From Terriglobus roseus (lineage in GTDB: Bacteria; Acidobacteriota; Terriglobia; Terriglobales; Acidobacteriaceae): DNA of 64,000 bases. The stretch is from positions 124,001-188,000 of the forward strand of contig NZ_LT629690.1 in NCBI RefSeq assembly GCF_900102185.1. The letters are read 5' to 3'. The notes under the pieces are model-generated. The model was given only the letters and a program-made list of their open reading frames with translations, had not been told where the DNA came from and did not search any database. Positions within the stretch are counted from its first letter, which is position 1. Every line of letters starts with the position of its first letter. The position numbers and the translations under genes were made by a program. Positions 25,768 through 34,126 of this stretch are shown here, piece by piece.

Positions 25768-26943
25768 TTACATCTCCAGTGCGAACTGTGCGGACTCAGC
25801 AAAGACGCCGTTGCGCGGTTCGGTGGCGAGGTCGAGGATGAGGCGCTCGAGCACGAGTGTCTTATCAACGGGGCCGCTGCGCAGTTCGATGTCCGCGCGT
25901 GCGATGAGGCGCATGGCGCGCGAGATTTCGCGGCGTGATTTGTAGCGGCGTGCCTGCTGGATCAAAACGTCTGCGGCGAAAGGCGGCATGCGGAAGCCCT
26001 GCCAGAGAACCTGCCAGATGGCGCGTGAGTCGCGCACGTTCTTCTCGTGGATGATGAGCATCTGGCGATAGGTGCGCGCGAGCATGTAGAGATGGCCGAT
26101 TGCGGAGTCTTCTCCGCCGTCGCTGGCGTGCAGAAGTCCGTGAAGAAGCGAGAGTGCGCGTGGGCGGTCACGTTGCGAGAGCGCATCGGTCAGTTCGTAG
26201 AGTGAACGCTGCTTGGCTGCAAGCACCATCGTTTCGACGTCGCCCAGTGTGATGTGTCCGAAGTGTGTTGCGTCGAGGTTGTTTTCGCGGACGGGAGCGC
26301 TGACGTAGAGCAGCAGCTTTTCTAGCTCGCTGCGGATGATCATCATGTCGACGGCGAGTGCGTCGACGAGTTCGCGTGCGGCTTCAGGATCGCATTTGAC
26401 GCCGCGTTCTTCCGCGGTGCCGATGACCCAGCGTGCGGCGTCGCCCTCTTCTACCTTTTGCAGTTCCACGATGCCGCAGTGATCGCCGAGCGTTTCCTTG
26501 ATGCGGTCGTAGCGGTCCTTGTCTTCGCGCTCCATGCGGCGAAGGTCCGTGGGCAGTGTGAGGTGATCGGCTACGAAGAGGATGAGCGCCTGCGGGTTGG
26601 GCGACTGGAAGTATCGATCGAGTGCTGCGAACTCTTCCTTCTTTGCGCCGCGACCGTAGAGGCTCTTGAGGCCGCGAATGAAGATGACCTGGAAGGGCGC
26701 CATGAGAGATGGCGTCTGTGCGAGATCGAGCGCTTCGAAGATGGTGGTTTCGCTGCCGAGTTCAAGATCGTGCAGGCAGAAGTCGCGAAGGTCCTGCGGG
26801 ACGAGCTTTTCAAGCACGCCCTGGCGCGCGCGTTCGTAGAGGAAGGTCTCATCGCCCAGGAGGACGTAGCCCGGCCGCATCTCAGCGGTGCTGAGTTGGG
26901 TGAGGAAGCGATCAGTCGATGCAAATGAACGTAACGGCGGCAC
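25768..26943 (-). CDS. holA: DNA polymerase III, delta subunit
   Basis: Clamp-loader subunit that opens the sliding clamp. The 391 residues follow the family: MRPGYVLLGDETFLYERA near the start (22-39), FIRGLKSLYG, LILFVADHL, the mid-region VDALAVDMMIIRSELEKLLLY, and the C-terminal helical collar with LYMLARTYRQML and RRYKSRREISRAM. Start is GTG at 26943, without a strong ribosome site; Met22 is the alternative. It lies 92 nt after lptE in the gltX-lptE-holA-HAD operon; lptE-holA linkage is common in bacteria. Confidence 0.9.
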   Translation of the reverse strand: MPPLRSFASTDRFLTQLSTAEMRPGYVLLGDETFLYERARQGVLEKLVPQDLRDFCLHDLELGSETTIFEALDLAQTPSLMAPFQVIFIRGLKSLYGRGAKKEEFAALDRYFQSPNPQALILFVADHLTLPTDLRRMEREDKDRYDRIKETLGDHCGIVELQKVEEGDAARWVIGTAEERGVKCDPEAARELVDALAVDMMIIRSELEKLLLYVSAPVRENNLDATHFGHITLGDVETMVLAAKQRSLYELTDALSQRDRPRALSLLHGLLHASDGGEDSAIGHLYMLARTYRQMLIIHEKNVRDSRAIWQVLWQGFRMPPFAADVLIQQARRYKSRREISRAMRLIARADIELRSGPVDKTLVLERLILDLATEPRNGVFAESAQFALEM

Positions 26944-27035
26944 TGGTTTCTATTTTCGACGAGATGAGGACTGTTTGTGCTGCGAATCCTGTGCAGGAAT
27001 CAACGACGCGACGCTGTGGAATACGTGGATAAAAC

Positions 27036-27578
27036 TTAGAAGCTGTTCAGGATGTCGGCGACGATCTCACTGGCCATATCGCGCGAGAGGCGACGGACGG
27101 CGGCGCTGTCCTCCTGAATGAAGGCGCTTAGATCCTGCGTGGACTGGTATTGCTCACGGAAACTGAGCTTGTCGTTTTGGTACAGGACGTGGCCGTCGCG
27201 CGCGGTGAGCACGATTTTTGCTGTGACCTGGATGAGGTAACTGGATGTGGAGCCTGTGCTGGGATCGTAGGTGAGCGGTGCGACGGTTTGGGTGAGGATG
27301 GTGCCTGTGAGGGTAGCGTCGGCGGACTCAGGATCGTCAGACGAGGTGATGCGATATTTTGTGCGGGTGTTGAGCTCGCGGATGGTCGCGTCGGTGAGTG
27401 CGACTTCTGTGCGGTATTGCACCACGTTGGTTTTGAAGATGGGCACGGCCAGCGTGCGGACGTTGGCGGGTACGTGCGTGGCCGAGCCTGCGACGTGGTA
27501 TCCGCAGCCTGTGAGGCTTGCGGCGCCCACAAGCATTGTGAGCGCCAGTGCCGATTTGTGCAGGGAAGATCGCAGCAT
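27036..27578 (-). CDS. lptE: LPS-assembly lipoprotein LptE
   Basis: Outer-membrane lipoprotein that plugs and assists LptD in placing lipopolysaccharide on the cell surface. In 180 residues there is a lipoprotein signal peptide with lipobox LTGC (C25), then CGYHVAGSATHVPANVRTLAVPIFKN-type start typical of LptE/RlpB, and a C-terminal helix pair (DLSAFIQEDSAAVRRLSRDMASEIVADIL). The ATG directly follows the gltX stop. Its presence shows that the organism has an LPS-type outer membrane. Confidence 0.9.
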   Translation of the reverse strand: MLRSSLHKSALALTMLVGAASLTGCGYHVAGSATHVPANVRTLAVPIFKTNVVQYRTEVALTDATIRELNTRTKYRITSSDDPESADATLTGTILTQTVAPLTYDPSTGSTSSYLIQVTAKIVLTARDGHVLYQNDKLSFREQYQSTQDLSAFIQEDSAAVRRLSRDMASEIVADILNSF

Positions 27579-29120
27579 TTACTTTCCGCGGTTGGCCAGC
27601 GCTGCGGCCTTCTTCTGCGCTTCCATGAAACGCCGGTAACGATCCAGCGAACGGGCCTTGCCGAAGACGACCAACGACTCCAACAGCGGCGGCGATGCGG
27701 TGCTGCCGGTGAGGATGGCGCGCAGCAGCATAAAGCCTTCCTTGACGCTCCATTCCTTTGCGGTAAGAACTCCACGGACAGCGGCGTCAATGGCTTCAGT
27801 GGTCCAGTCGCTGGCTTCGAGTGCTGTGAGCAGGTCGGCGGCGAAGGCGAGTGTGTCTTCCAACGTGCGCTTCTTGGGAACGAAGAGTTCCGGTGCGGGC
27901 ATGATGTTGTCCGCGAAGAAGAAGCCGGTCATGTCGCCGAACTGGCCGAGCGTTTCGATACGTGTCTGCACGAGCGGAGCGATGGCCTTGATGTAGTCGT
28001 CGCTGAGGATGGTCTGGCGCAGCGCGGCGAAGAAATCTTCCGGCGACAGCTTGCGAAGGTATTCGCCGTTCATCCACTTCAGCTTGACCAGATCGAAGAC
28101 CGGACCGCCGAGCGAGATGCGCTGGAAGTCGAACTTCTGCTTCATGTCCTCGATGGAGAAGATGTCGGAGAGCTTCATGTCGAGGCCCTTGCTGACGATC
28201 TCCTGCTCGGTGGGCTGTGCCATGCCGCCGCCCATGAGGCCGAGGTAGTTGAGCAGGGCCTGTGGCAGGAAGCCGGCCTGGCGATAGTAGATGAGCGAGA
28301 CGGGGTTCTTGCGCTTGCTGATCTTGCTCTTGTCGATGTTGCGCAGGAGCGGCATGTGCCAGAAGCGCGGCAGTTCCCAGCCGAAAGCCTGGTAGAGCAG
28401 AACGTGCTTGGGTGTGGAGCTGATCCACTCTTCCGCGCGGATGACGTCAGTGATGCCCATCAGGTGGTCGTCAACAACGTTGGCCAGGTGATAGGTGGGG
28501 TAGCCGTCAGACTTGAGCAGCACCTGATCGTCCACGTTGTGGTGGTCGAAAGTGATGTCGCCACGAAGTTCGTCGCGGAAGGTGGTCGACGAGATGCCGG
28601 GGCCTTTTTCGCCGTTGGGCACGCGGAGGCGCACGGTGTATGGCTTGCCCAGGGCGATGGCTTCTTCGGCCTGTTCCTTGGTGTAGTAGCGGCTGGGGCC
28701 GTTGTACTTGGGCGCGGTCTTCGCGGCCATCTGGGCCTTGCGTTCTTCTTCCAGCTCTTCCGGCGTTTCGAAGGCGCGGTAGGCTGCGCCGCTGTCGATG
28801 AGCTTCTGGCAGAATTCGCGATAGATTTCGGTGCGTTCGCTCTGGCGATAGGGGCCGACGGGGCCGCCGACATCTGGACCCTCGTCCCACTGGAGGCCGA
28901 CCCAACGCAGGGAGTCGAAGATCATCTGCTCGCTGGTGGAGACGAAGCGCGTGCGGTCGGTGTCCTCAATGCGGAGGATGAATTTGCCGCCACGCTGCTT
29001 GGCGAATAGATAGTTGAGCAGGCCGATATAAGCCGTGCCGACGTGCGGATCACCTGTGGGTGACGGTGCGATACGGACGCGGACGGGCGCCGTCGCTTTA
29101 TTGATGAATTCGGAAGTCAT
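27579..29120 (-). CDS. gltX: Glutamyl-tRNA synthetase, zinc-less form
   Basis: Class I synthetase charging tRNA-Glu. The 513 residues show the HIGH-equivalent PSPTGDPHVGTAY (19-31), the Rossmann core, DHLMGITDVIRAEEWISSTPKH, and the KMSKS-equivalent KISKRKN (about 268-274), then the anticodon-binding domains. The segment that holds zinc-binding cysteines in E. coli GluRS reads AYRAFETPEELEEER here, so the zinc site is lost, as in several bacterial groups. It heads the operon with lptE, holA and the HAD gene; its stop touches the lptE start. Confidence 0.95.
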   Translation of the reverse strand: MTSEFINKATAPVRVRIAPSPTGDPHVGTAYIGLLNYLFAKQRGGKFILRIEDTDRTRFVSTSEQMIFDSLRWVGLQWDEGPDVGGPVGPYRQSERTEIYREFCQKLIDSGAAYRAFETPEELEEERKAQMAAKTAPKYNGPSRYYTKEQAEEAIALGKPYTVRLRVPNGEKGPGISSTTFRDELRGDITFDHHNVDDQVLLKSDGYPTYHLANVVDDHLMGITDVIRAEEWISSTPKHVLLYQAFGWELPRFWHMPLLRNIDKSKISKRKNPVSLIYYRQAGFLPQALLNYLGLMGGGMAQPTEQEIVSKGLDMKLSDIFSIEDMKQKFDFQRISLGGPVFDLVKLKWMNGEYLRKLSPEDFFAALRQTILSDDYIKAIAPLVQTRIETLGQFGDMTGFFFADNIMPAPELFVPKKRTLEDTLAFAADLLTALEASDWTTEAIDAAVRGVLTAKEWSVKEGFMLLRAILTGSTASPPLLESLVVFGKARSLDRYRRFMEAQKKAAALANRGK

Positions 29121-29159
29121 GCCACTGTTGATTCTACCGTTTCGGCGGGATCAACCTGG

Positions 29160-29534
29160 TCAGGCTGTTGTGTTCGGGTCCGTTGGCGGCGGTACGTAGG
29201 GTGGCTGCTGTGGCGGATAGGCTGGCGGCGCGGCGTATGCCGTGGGCGGAACGTAGCCCGGCTGCGGTGGATACGGCGGCGGATAGGGGGGATATTCCGG
29301 GCCCGCCGGGATCACGTTCCAGCGCGAGAAGGCCAGCACGTACAGCATGATGAGGTTCACCAGGGGCAGGATCATCAGCAACGACAAAGCGGGAGTCATG
29401 CCGGCTTTTTTGAAGATCTGCCAGAAGGGCACGATGAGGATGGCCCAGACAACGAGCATGCCGAAGAAGATGAAGGGGATCATCGCCATCATCATGGCGT
29501 GAATCTGTGCTGGATCGGGCGGCGTGTGCTCCAT
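29160..29534 (-). CDS. Small membrane protein with Pro/Tyr-rich tail
   Basis: A 124-residue protein: a short Pro-rich head, two hydrophobic helices (about 15-45 and 50-75: MMMAMIPFIFFGMLVVWAIL and ALSLLMILPLVNLIMLYVLA), then a low-complexity tail of repeated P-P-Y and Y-P-P steps (about 80-124). The membrane part resembles small two-helix proteins fused to proline tails in many bacteria; no function is known to me. The ATG at 29534 has CGGAGG ten bases upstream, better than the in-frame ATG at 29564. It stands between gltX and ispF. Confidence 0.8.
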   Translation of the reverse strand: MEHTPPDPAQIHAMMMAMIPFIFFGMLVVWAILIVPFWQIFKKAGMTPALSLLMILPLVNLIMLYVLAFSRWNVIPAGPEYPPYPPPYPPQPGYVPPTAYAAPPAYPPQQPPYVPPPTDPNTTA

Positions 29535-29602
29535 GCGCGGTGGGCCTCCGGGTGTTGGCTGCAAGCGTACACCCGGAGCATGGATTTTTCAGCAGGAAAC
29601 TC

Positions 29603-30223
29603 TTAGGTCAGATCGTCGGTGTCGAAGGTGGGTTTGCGGCCCAGGCGGGCCATGTTGTGTGGCTCTTCTTCGCCCATAAGGGTGCGGACGACTACGTCGA
29701 CTTCTGTTGGGTCGTCGATCTCTGCGACCAGCTTCTTTGGTTCGTCGAGGCCTGCGATGGATTCGAGCAGCACCGTGACGTGGGCGACGGCTGTGCCTTC
29801 CTGTGGCAGACCTTCGGGGGTCTTGGCCTTGATGCTGACGTCGCGTTCGGAGACGTGCAGCAGCTCGGCGACGCGGGCGCGCATTTCGCCAGCGATGGGC
29901 ACGATCTTGGGGCGCATCATGATGAGCACGCAGTCGAGGTTGACGATGCGGTAGCCAGCGGTGGCGATCTCTTCTAACGCGGTTTCGAGGAAGACGGTGG
30001 AGTCGGCGTTCTTCCAGCGCATGTCGCTGGGTGGGAAGAAGGTTCCGATGTCGCCTGCGGAGACGGCACCGAGCAGGGCGTCGGTGATGGCGTGGAGCAG
30101 CAGATCGCCGTCCGAGTGTCCGGCGAGACCCTCGGGGTGGTCGATCTTCAAGCCGCCAATCACCAGTGGTACACCCGCCTTGAATGCGTGCGAATCAAAG
30201 CCGTACCCAATCCTCATGCCCAT
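29603..30223 (-). CDS. ispF: 2-C-methyl-D-erythritol 2,4-cyclodiphosphate synthase
   Basis: Fifth step of the MEP isoprenoid pathway, forming the cyclic diphosphate. Metal-site motifs GYGFDSHAF (D10, H12) and AGHSDGDLLLHAITDALLG (H42 region) are intact, as are DIGTFFPPSD and IKAKTPEGL. At 206 residues it is about 45 longer than the usual 158; the extra part is an acidic C-terminal tail (EPKKLVAEIDDPTEVDVVVRT onward). Met1 and Met3 are alternative starts. The ispD gene lies about 0.8 kb away on the other strand. Confidence 0.95.
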   Translation of the reverse strand: MGMRIGYGFDSHAFKAGVPLVIGGLKIDHPEGLAGHSDGDLLLHAITDALLGAVSAGDIGTFFPPSDMRWKNADSTVFLETALEEIATAGYRIVNLDCVLIMMRPKIVPIAGEMRARVAELLHVSERDVSIKAKTPEGLPQEGTAVAHVTVLLESIAGLDEPKKLVAEIDDPTEVDVVVRTLMGEEEPHNMARLGRKPTFDTDDLT

Positions 30224-30287
30224 CGTGCTGCCTCATACCCGCGGTGTGTTCGCGCGGTTTCTTGCGAAGTCTGCATTTCAAGCATAA

Positions 30288-30315
30288 ATGCCCGGCTGCG
30301 CGTGCAACCGGGCAT
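30288..30315. terminator. Terminator downstream of the SnoaL-like gene
   Basis: Arms ATGCCCGG (30288-30295) and CCGGGCAT (30308-30315), loop of 12. It lies 17 nt after the stop of the gene at 30333 on the minus strand and is followed there by a T-rich stretch. Confidence 0.7.
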
Positions 30316-30332
30316 AAGCGAAAGCGGATGCG

Positions 30333-30836
30333 CTACTTCACGTCCATCCGAGTGGGGGAGACGGCGGTGTTTTGCGCTGCAGCAATGCGCCATGTTCCTG
30401 CTTCTTCCACCAGGATGTACTTCAGGCGCGTGCGGAAGATGCCGGGTTCGGTGGGCGTGAGGCCCGGCGGTAGCGTGGCAAATCCGCTAACTTCGCTGGT
30501 GATGTCCGCAATGGCGACGTGCGGCGCAGGGTATTCGATGGTGTCGATCGAAGCGGAAAGACGCGTGCCTTTGTATGGGCCTTGGAAGATGAAGGCGTGA
30601 ATCTTTTCGATGGCTTCGCGGCCTTTGACGACATCGCCACGAACGTTGATGAAGGTGGCGAGGGTGGAGTAGTCCGAGGCCCACGCTGCGGCGTCGTTAC
30701 GGTTCCACGAATCGAGTTGATGCGCGATGATCTGCTGGATTTGTTCTGTGGAGGTGAGTGGTGCGGATGTTTCCGCAGCGGGTGAAAGATAGGCGGGAAC
30801 CAGCAGCAATGCTGCGGCGGCCAGGATGCTGTTCAT
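30333..30836 (-). CDS. Secreted SnoaL/DUF4440-like protein
   Basis: A 167-residue protein with a signal peptide (MNSILAAAALLLVPAYLSPAAE). The mature part has the NTF2/SnoaL-like pattern: a helix IQQIIAHQLDSWNRNDAAAWASDYS, a D-V-V-x-G-R-E turn, and strands ending in TWRIAAAQNTAVSP. Proteins of this SgcJ/DUF4440 type bind small ligands and are mostly uncharacterised. The ATG at 30836 has GGAGAA upstream; an ATG seven codons earlier is less likely. Flanked by ispF and ispD but unlikely to be part of that pathway. Confidence 0.85.
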   Translation of the reverse strand: MNSILAAAALLLVPAYLSPAAETSAPLTSTEQIQQIIAHQLDSWNRNDAAAWASDYSTLATFINVRGDVVKGREAIEKIHAFIFQGPYKGTRLSASIDTIEYPAPHVAIADITSEVSGFATLPPGLTPTEPGIFRTRLKYILVEEAGTWRIAAAQNTAVSPTRMDVK

Positions 30837-30992
30837 AGCTTCTCCAGAAAAATGCATGAATTGGGGGCGGAATCGCTGCTGGAGGGAAAAAGGTCAGCGT
30901 ACACGCAGATGAAATGGGATACGCGTAGATTTCGCTGCGGTTCCATAAAAATGCCGATTTTGTAGATTTCAGCAGTGTTTTGATCTGGAGAC

Positions 30993-31016
30993 GCGGAGGC
31001 GTTTGTGCGCCTCCGC
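30993..31016. other. Leader hairpin upstream of ispD
   Basis: Arms GCGGAGGCG (30993-31001) and CGCCTCCGC (31008-31016), nine perfect pairs, ending 27 nt before the ispD start. It may lie in the ispD leader RNA or end transcription coming from elsewhere; no U-run follows. Confidence 0.4.
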
Positions 31017-31043
31017 ACCTTAACGGGCTATACTGCACATCCT

Positions 31044-31748
31044 ATGGTTGTTCATGCGATTCTTCCGGCAGCGGGTTTGGGCACGCGCATGGCTGTGTCC
31101 GGTGTCAGCGCCAAGCAGTTTCTTTCACTCGGCGGTGTGCCGATTCTGATCCACAGTGTTCGCGCGTTTGCGGACAAGCTGAATGTGTCGACTGTGACGC
31201 TGGCGGTGCGTGCGACAGAGATTGATCATGTTCGTGCTCAGCTTAAGCAGTATGGGTTTGGCGACAAAGTGCGCGTGGTGACCGGCGGCGAGACGCGGCA
31301 GGAGTCAGTGGCTGCGGCGCTGCGGTCGCTGGATGCTGGTGATGACGATATTGTGCTGGTGCATGATGCGGTGCGTCCGTTGATTGAGCCTGCCACGATT
31401 GAGCGCACGATTGAAGCGATTGCCAAGCATGGCGCGGCGATTGTGGGTGTGGGCGCGATTGACACCATCAAGCTGGTGGAACGCACCGCAGATGGCGCGA
31501 TCATCACTGGCACTGTGCCGCGTGAACGTGTGGTGCAGGCGCAGACTCCGCAGGGCGCTCGTTATGCGGATATGTTGCGTGCGTTTGATGAGGCTGAGGT
31601 GGATAGCTTTGCCGGTACGGATGAGGCGAGTCTGCTAGAGCGTGCGGGTATCACCGTGGCTGTGGTGCAGGGGTCGTCAACGAACCTGAAGATTACGCAG
31701 CCGGGCGATCTGGAGCTTGCCGAGTTTTATCTGAAGGCTCGCAGGTAA
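31044..31748 (+). CDS. ispD: 2-C-methyl-D-erythritol 4-phosphate cytidylyltransferase
   Basis: Third enzyme of the MEP isoprenoid pathway, joining CTP and methylerythritol phosphate. In 234 residues: the nucleotide loop PAAGLGTRM (8-16) with K24 (SAKQF), GGETRQESV, VHDAVRPL and the end GSSTNLKITQPGDLELAE, all typical. The ATG at 31044 is chosen because the first strand starts right after it; 13 upstream codons are open but unlikely. It is not in an operon with ispF, which is on the other strand. Confidence 0.95.
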   Translation: MVVHAILPAAGLGTRMAVSGVSAKQFLSLGGVPILIHSVRAFADKLNVSTVTLAVRATEIDHVRAQLKQYGFGDKVRVVTGGETRQESVAAALRSLDAGDDDIVLVHDAVRPLIEPATIERTIEAIAKHGAAIVGVGAIDTIKLVERTADGAIITGTVPRERVVQAQTPQGARYADMLRAFDEAEVDSFAGTDEASLLERAGITVAVVQGSSTNLKITQPGDLELAEFYLKARR

Positions 31749-31843
31749 GCGTTTTAACGCTACGCGCGAACGATTGTGGCGCGAATAGCCATGGATGATT
31801 CGCGTGGTGACGCGGCTGCTCGCGATACCATTGCCACGACCCC

Positions 31844-34126
31844 ATGAAGACACTTGCTCTTGCTGCTCTCCTTGTTGCCTCGACTGCGTTTGCGCAAACC
31901 GTTCCGCAGGCGAACGATCGTTTGATCTTTCAGACTCAGAACGGCTGGTCACCGCGTGTGAACGTGGAGGCTGGCTCGGTGATGGTGTATGGCATCAGCG
32001 AGAGCATGCCGGATCGCATCAAGTCATGGAAGGACCATGGCTACCGCGTGACGGTGATGACTGGCGTTGCGTGGGGTACGTATGGCGACTATCTGCGTGG
32101 CGAGTTTGATGGCAAAGAACACTGGGACGAGACGCAGCAGGAGTCCAGCGGCAAGCTGATTCTGCATGGCGGTAAAGAGGTGCCATATGTTGCGCCTTCG
32201 GAAAGCTATGGCAAGTATCTCAGCCGTGGTGTGCTGCGCGCTTTGGATGCGGGTGCTGAAGCTATTTATCTTGAGGAGCCGGAGTTCTGGGCTCGCGCGG
32301 GTTGGAGCGAATCATTCAAGCGTGAGTGGGCGGCTTATTATCACGAGCCCTGGATTGCGCCGGACTCGTCGCCGGATGCGCAGTATCGCGCGAGCAAGTT
32401 GAAGTACTTCCTGTATCAGCGTGCGTTGGCGCAGGTGTTTGCTGCGGTGCGTGTGTGGGGCAAGGAGCATGGCAAGGTTGTGCCTTGTTATGTGGCGACG
32501 CATTCGCTGATCAACTATGCGCAGTGGCAGATTGTTTCGCCGGAGTCGTCGCTGCTGGATGTGGGTGCGGATGGATACATTGCGCAGGTGTGGACGGGTA
32601 CGAGCCGCGCGGTGAATGTGTATCAGGGCGTGAAGGCAGAGCGCACGTTTGAGACGGCGTTCCTGGAGTATGGCGCGTTGCAGAACATTGCGCGTTCCAG
32701 CGGCAAGCGAATCTGGTACCTGAACGATCCCATTGAAGATAATCCCAATCATTCGTGGATTGATTACAAGCGCAATTGGGAGTCGACGCTGGTGGCTTCG
32801 TTGTTGCAGCCAGAGGTGAGCAGCTACGAAATTCTGCCTTGGCCGGATCGTATCTTCGGGCCGAAGGCATTGCGTCCTTCTACGGAACCAACGGAAGCAA
32901 ATCCGAAGCCGCAGCGCACGTTTATTCCGGCGGAGTATGAGACGGAGTTACAGACTGTGTTTCATGCGTTGGGGCAGATGCAGGGACAGACGGCGAAGTG
33001 GCAGGTGAGCGGCACGCAGAACATTGGTGTGTTGGTGAGTGACACGTTGATGTTTCAACGCGCGAAGCCACTGCCTTCCGATGCTGACCTAGGCAACTTC
33101 TATGGCATGGCGCTGCCGTTGGTGATGCACGGTGTTCCTGTGGAACCAGTGCAGATTGAGAGCACGTATCGCGGTAAGGATGCAGCGGATTTTCTTAAGC
33201 AGTACAAGGTTCTGTTTCTTACCTATGAGGGACAGAAGCCGCCGTCGCCAAAGTTTCATGATGCGATCGCTGCATGGGTGAAGGCTGGTGGTGCGCTGGT
33301 TGTGATGGATAACGATGGTGATCCTTACAACCACGCGCAGGACTGGTGGAATGACAACGGCAAGACGCAGGTGATTCCCCGCGATTTGCTATTCCGCACG
33401 CTTGGTCTGGATGCAGCGAAGGAAGGCACGCATCGTGTGGGCAAGGGCGTGGTGATCTTCCGCAAGGTTTCGCCTTCTGCCATTGCTCAGGATGTGAAGG
33501 GGCCGGATGCGGTGCTTGCCGTGGCGAAGGAAGCTGCGGCACAGGTGAAGTTGCCCTGGCGTGAGTCATCGGCATTAGTGTTGCGGCGTGGGCCGTTTGT
33601 GATTGCCTCTGGGTTTGATCGACCGGAAGGCACACCGGAGCGTGCGATTACGCGTGTTGCGAACAGCGCTGTTGCTTCACTGGATAAGAACAATACGAGC
33701 AATGTGACGCATGAAGAGGCTGTTGTATTGCCGCACACAACGCCTGCTCCTACGGTGTTGCGTGGCGAGTATGTTGATCTGTTCGACGCGCATTTGAAAC
33801 TGGTGCAGAACCCGCAGGTGGCAGAGGGAGAGCGGCGTTTGTTGCTTGATCCTTCTGTTGTTGCCAAAGGCAAAGCGCATGTTCTTGCCGCGAGTGCGAA
33901 GGTGACGGATGAGCAGGTGACTGCGAGTTCGCTACGCTTTGCGGTGTCGAACATTGATGCTCGTGATGAGCATGACGTGACGGCTGTGCGGTTGATGTTG
34001 CCGCGTGCTGCGAAGAGTGTGACGGTGGATGGAAAGCCGCTCACGCCTGGTAAGGGAGAGAGCGGCACGTTGTTGCTGGAATTCAAGGCGAGCGCAACGC
34101 CTCAACAGGTGAATGTGACGTTCTAG
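31844..34126 (+). CDS. Large secreted protein of unknown function, glycosidase-like architecture
   Basis: A 760-residue exported protein (signal peptide 1-17, ending TAFAQ). Residues about 50-330 look like a barrel-type region: GYRVTVMTGVAWGTYGDYL, AIYLEEPEFWARAGWSESFKREWAAYY, and SSYEILPWPDRIFG. Residues about 370-560 resemble a beta-galactosidase-trimerisation/GATase-like fold (IGVLVSDTLMF, YKVLFLTYEGQ, AAWVKAGGALVVMDNDGDPY). The last 150 residues are strands. The paired glutamates in YLEEPEF could be catalytic, but I cannot name a family. It ends tail to tail (CTAG) with a secreted esterase gene, suggesting polysaccharide use. Confidence 0.75.
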   Translation: MKTLALAALLVASTAFAQTVPQANDRLIFQTQNGWSPRVNVEAGSVMVYGISESMPDRIKSWKDHGYRVTVMTGVAWGTYGDYLRGEFDGKEHWDETQQESSGKLILHGGKEVPYVAPSESYGKYLSRGVLRALDAGAEAIYLEEPEFWARAGWSESFKREWAAYYHEPWIAPDSSPDAQYRASKLKYFLYQRALAQVFAAVRVWGKEHGKVVPCYVATHSLINYAQWQIVSPESSLLDVGADGYIAQVWTGTSRAVNVYQGVKAERTFETAFLEYGALQNIARSSGKRIWYLNDPIEDNPNHSWIDYKRNWESTLVASLLQPEVSSYEILPWPDRIFGPKALRPSTEPTEANPKPQRTFIPAEYETELQTVFHALGQMQGQTAKWQVSGTQNIGVLVSDTLMFQRAKPLPSDADLGNFYGMALPLVMHGVPVEPVQIESTYRGKDAADFLKQYKVLFLTYEGQKPPSPKFHDAIAAWVKAGGALVVMDNDGDPYNHAQDWWNDNGKTQVIPRDLLFRTLGLDAAKEGTHRVGKGVVIFRKVSPSAIAQDVKGPDAVLAVAKEAAAQVKLPWRESSALVLRRGPFVIASGFDRPEGTPERAITRVANSAVASLDKNNTSNVTHEEAVVLPHTTPAPTVLRGEYVDLFDAHLKLVQNPQVAEGERRLLLDPSVVAKGKAHVLAASAKVTDEQVTASSLRFAVSNIDARDEHDVTAVRLMLPRAAKSVTVDGKPLTPGKGESGTLLLEFKASATPQQVNVTF

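Noticed and set aside
27150-29009. 619-codon open frame on the plus strand opposite gltX
   Set aside because: It lies wholly antisense to a well-conserved synthetase, has no ribosome site, and its composition is that of a reversed high-GC gene.
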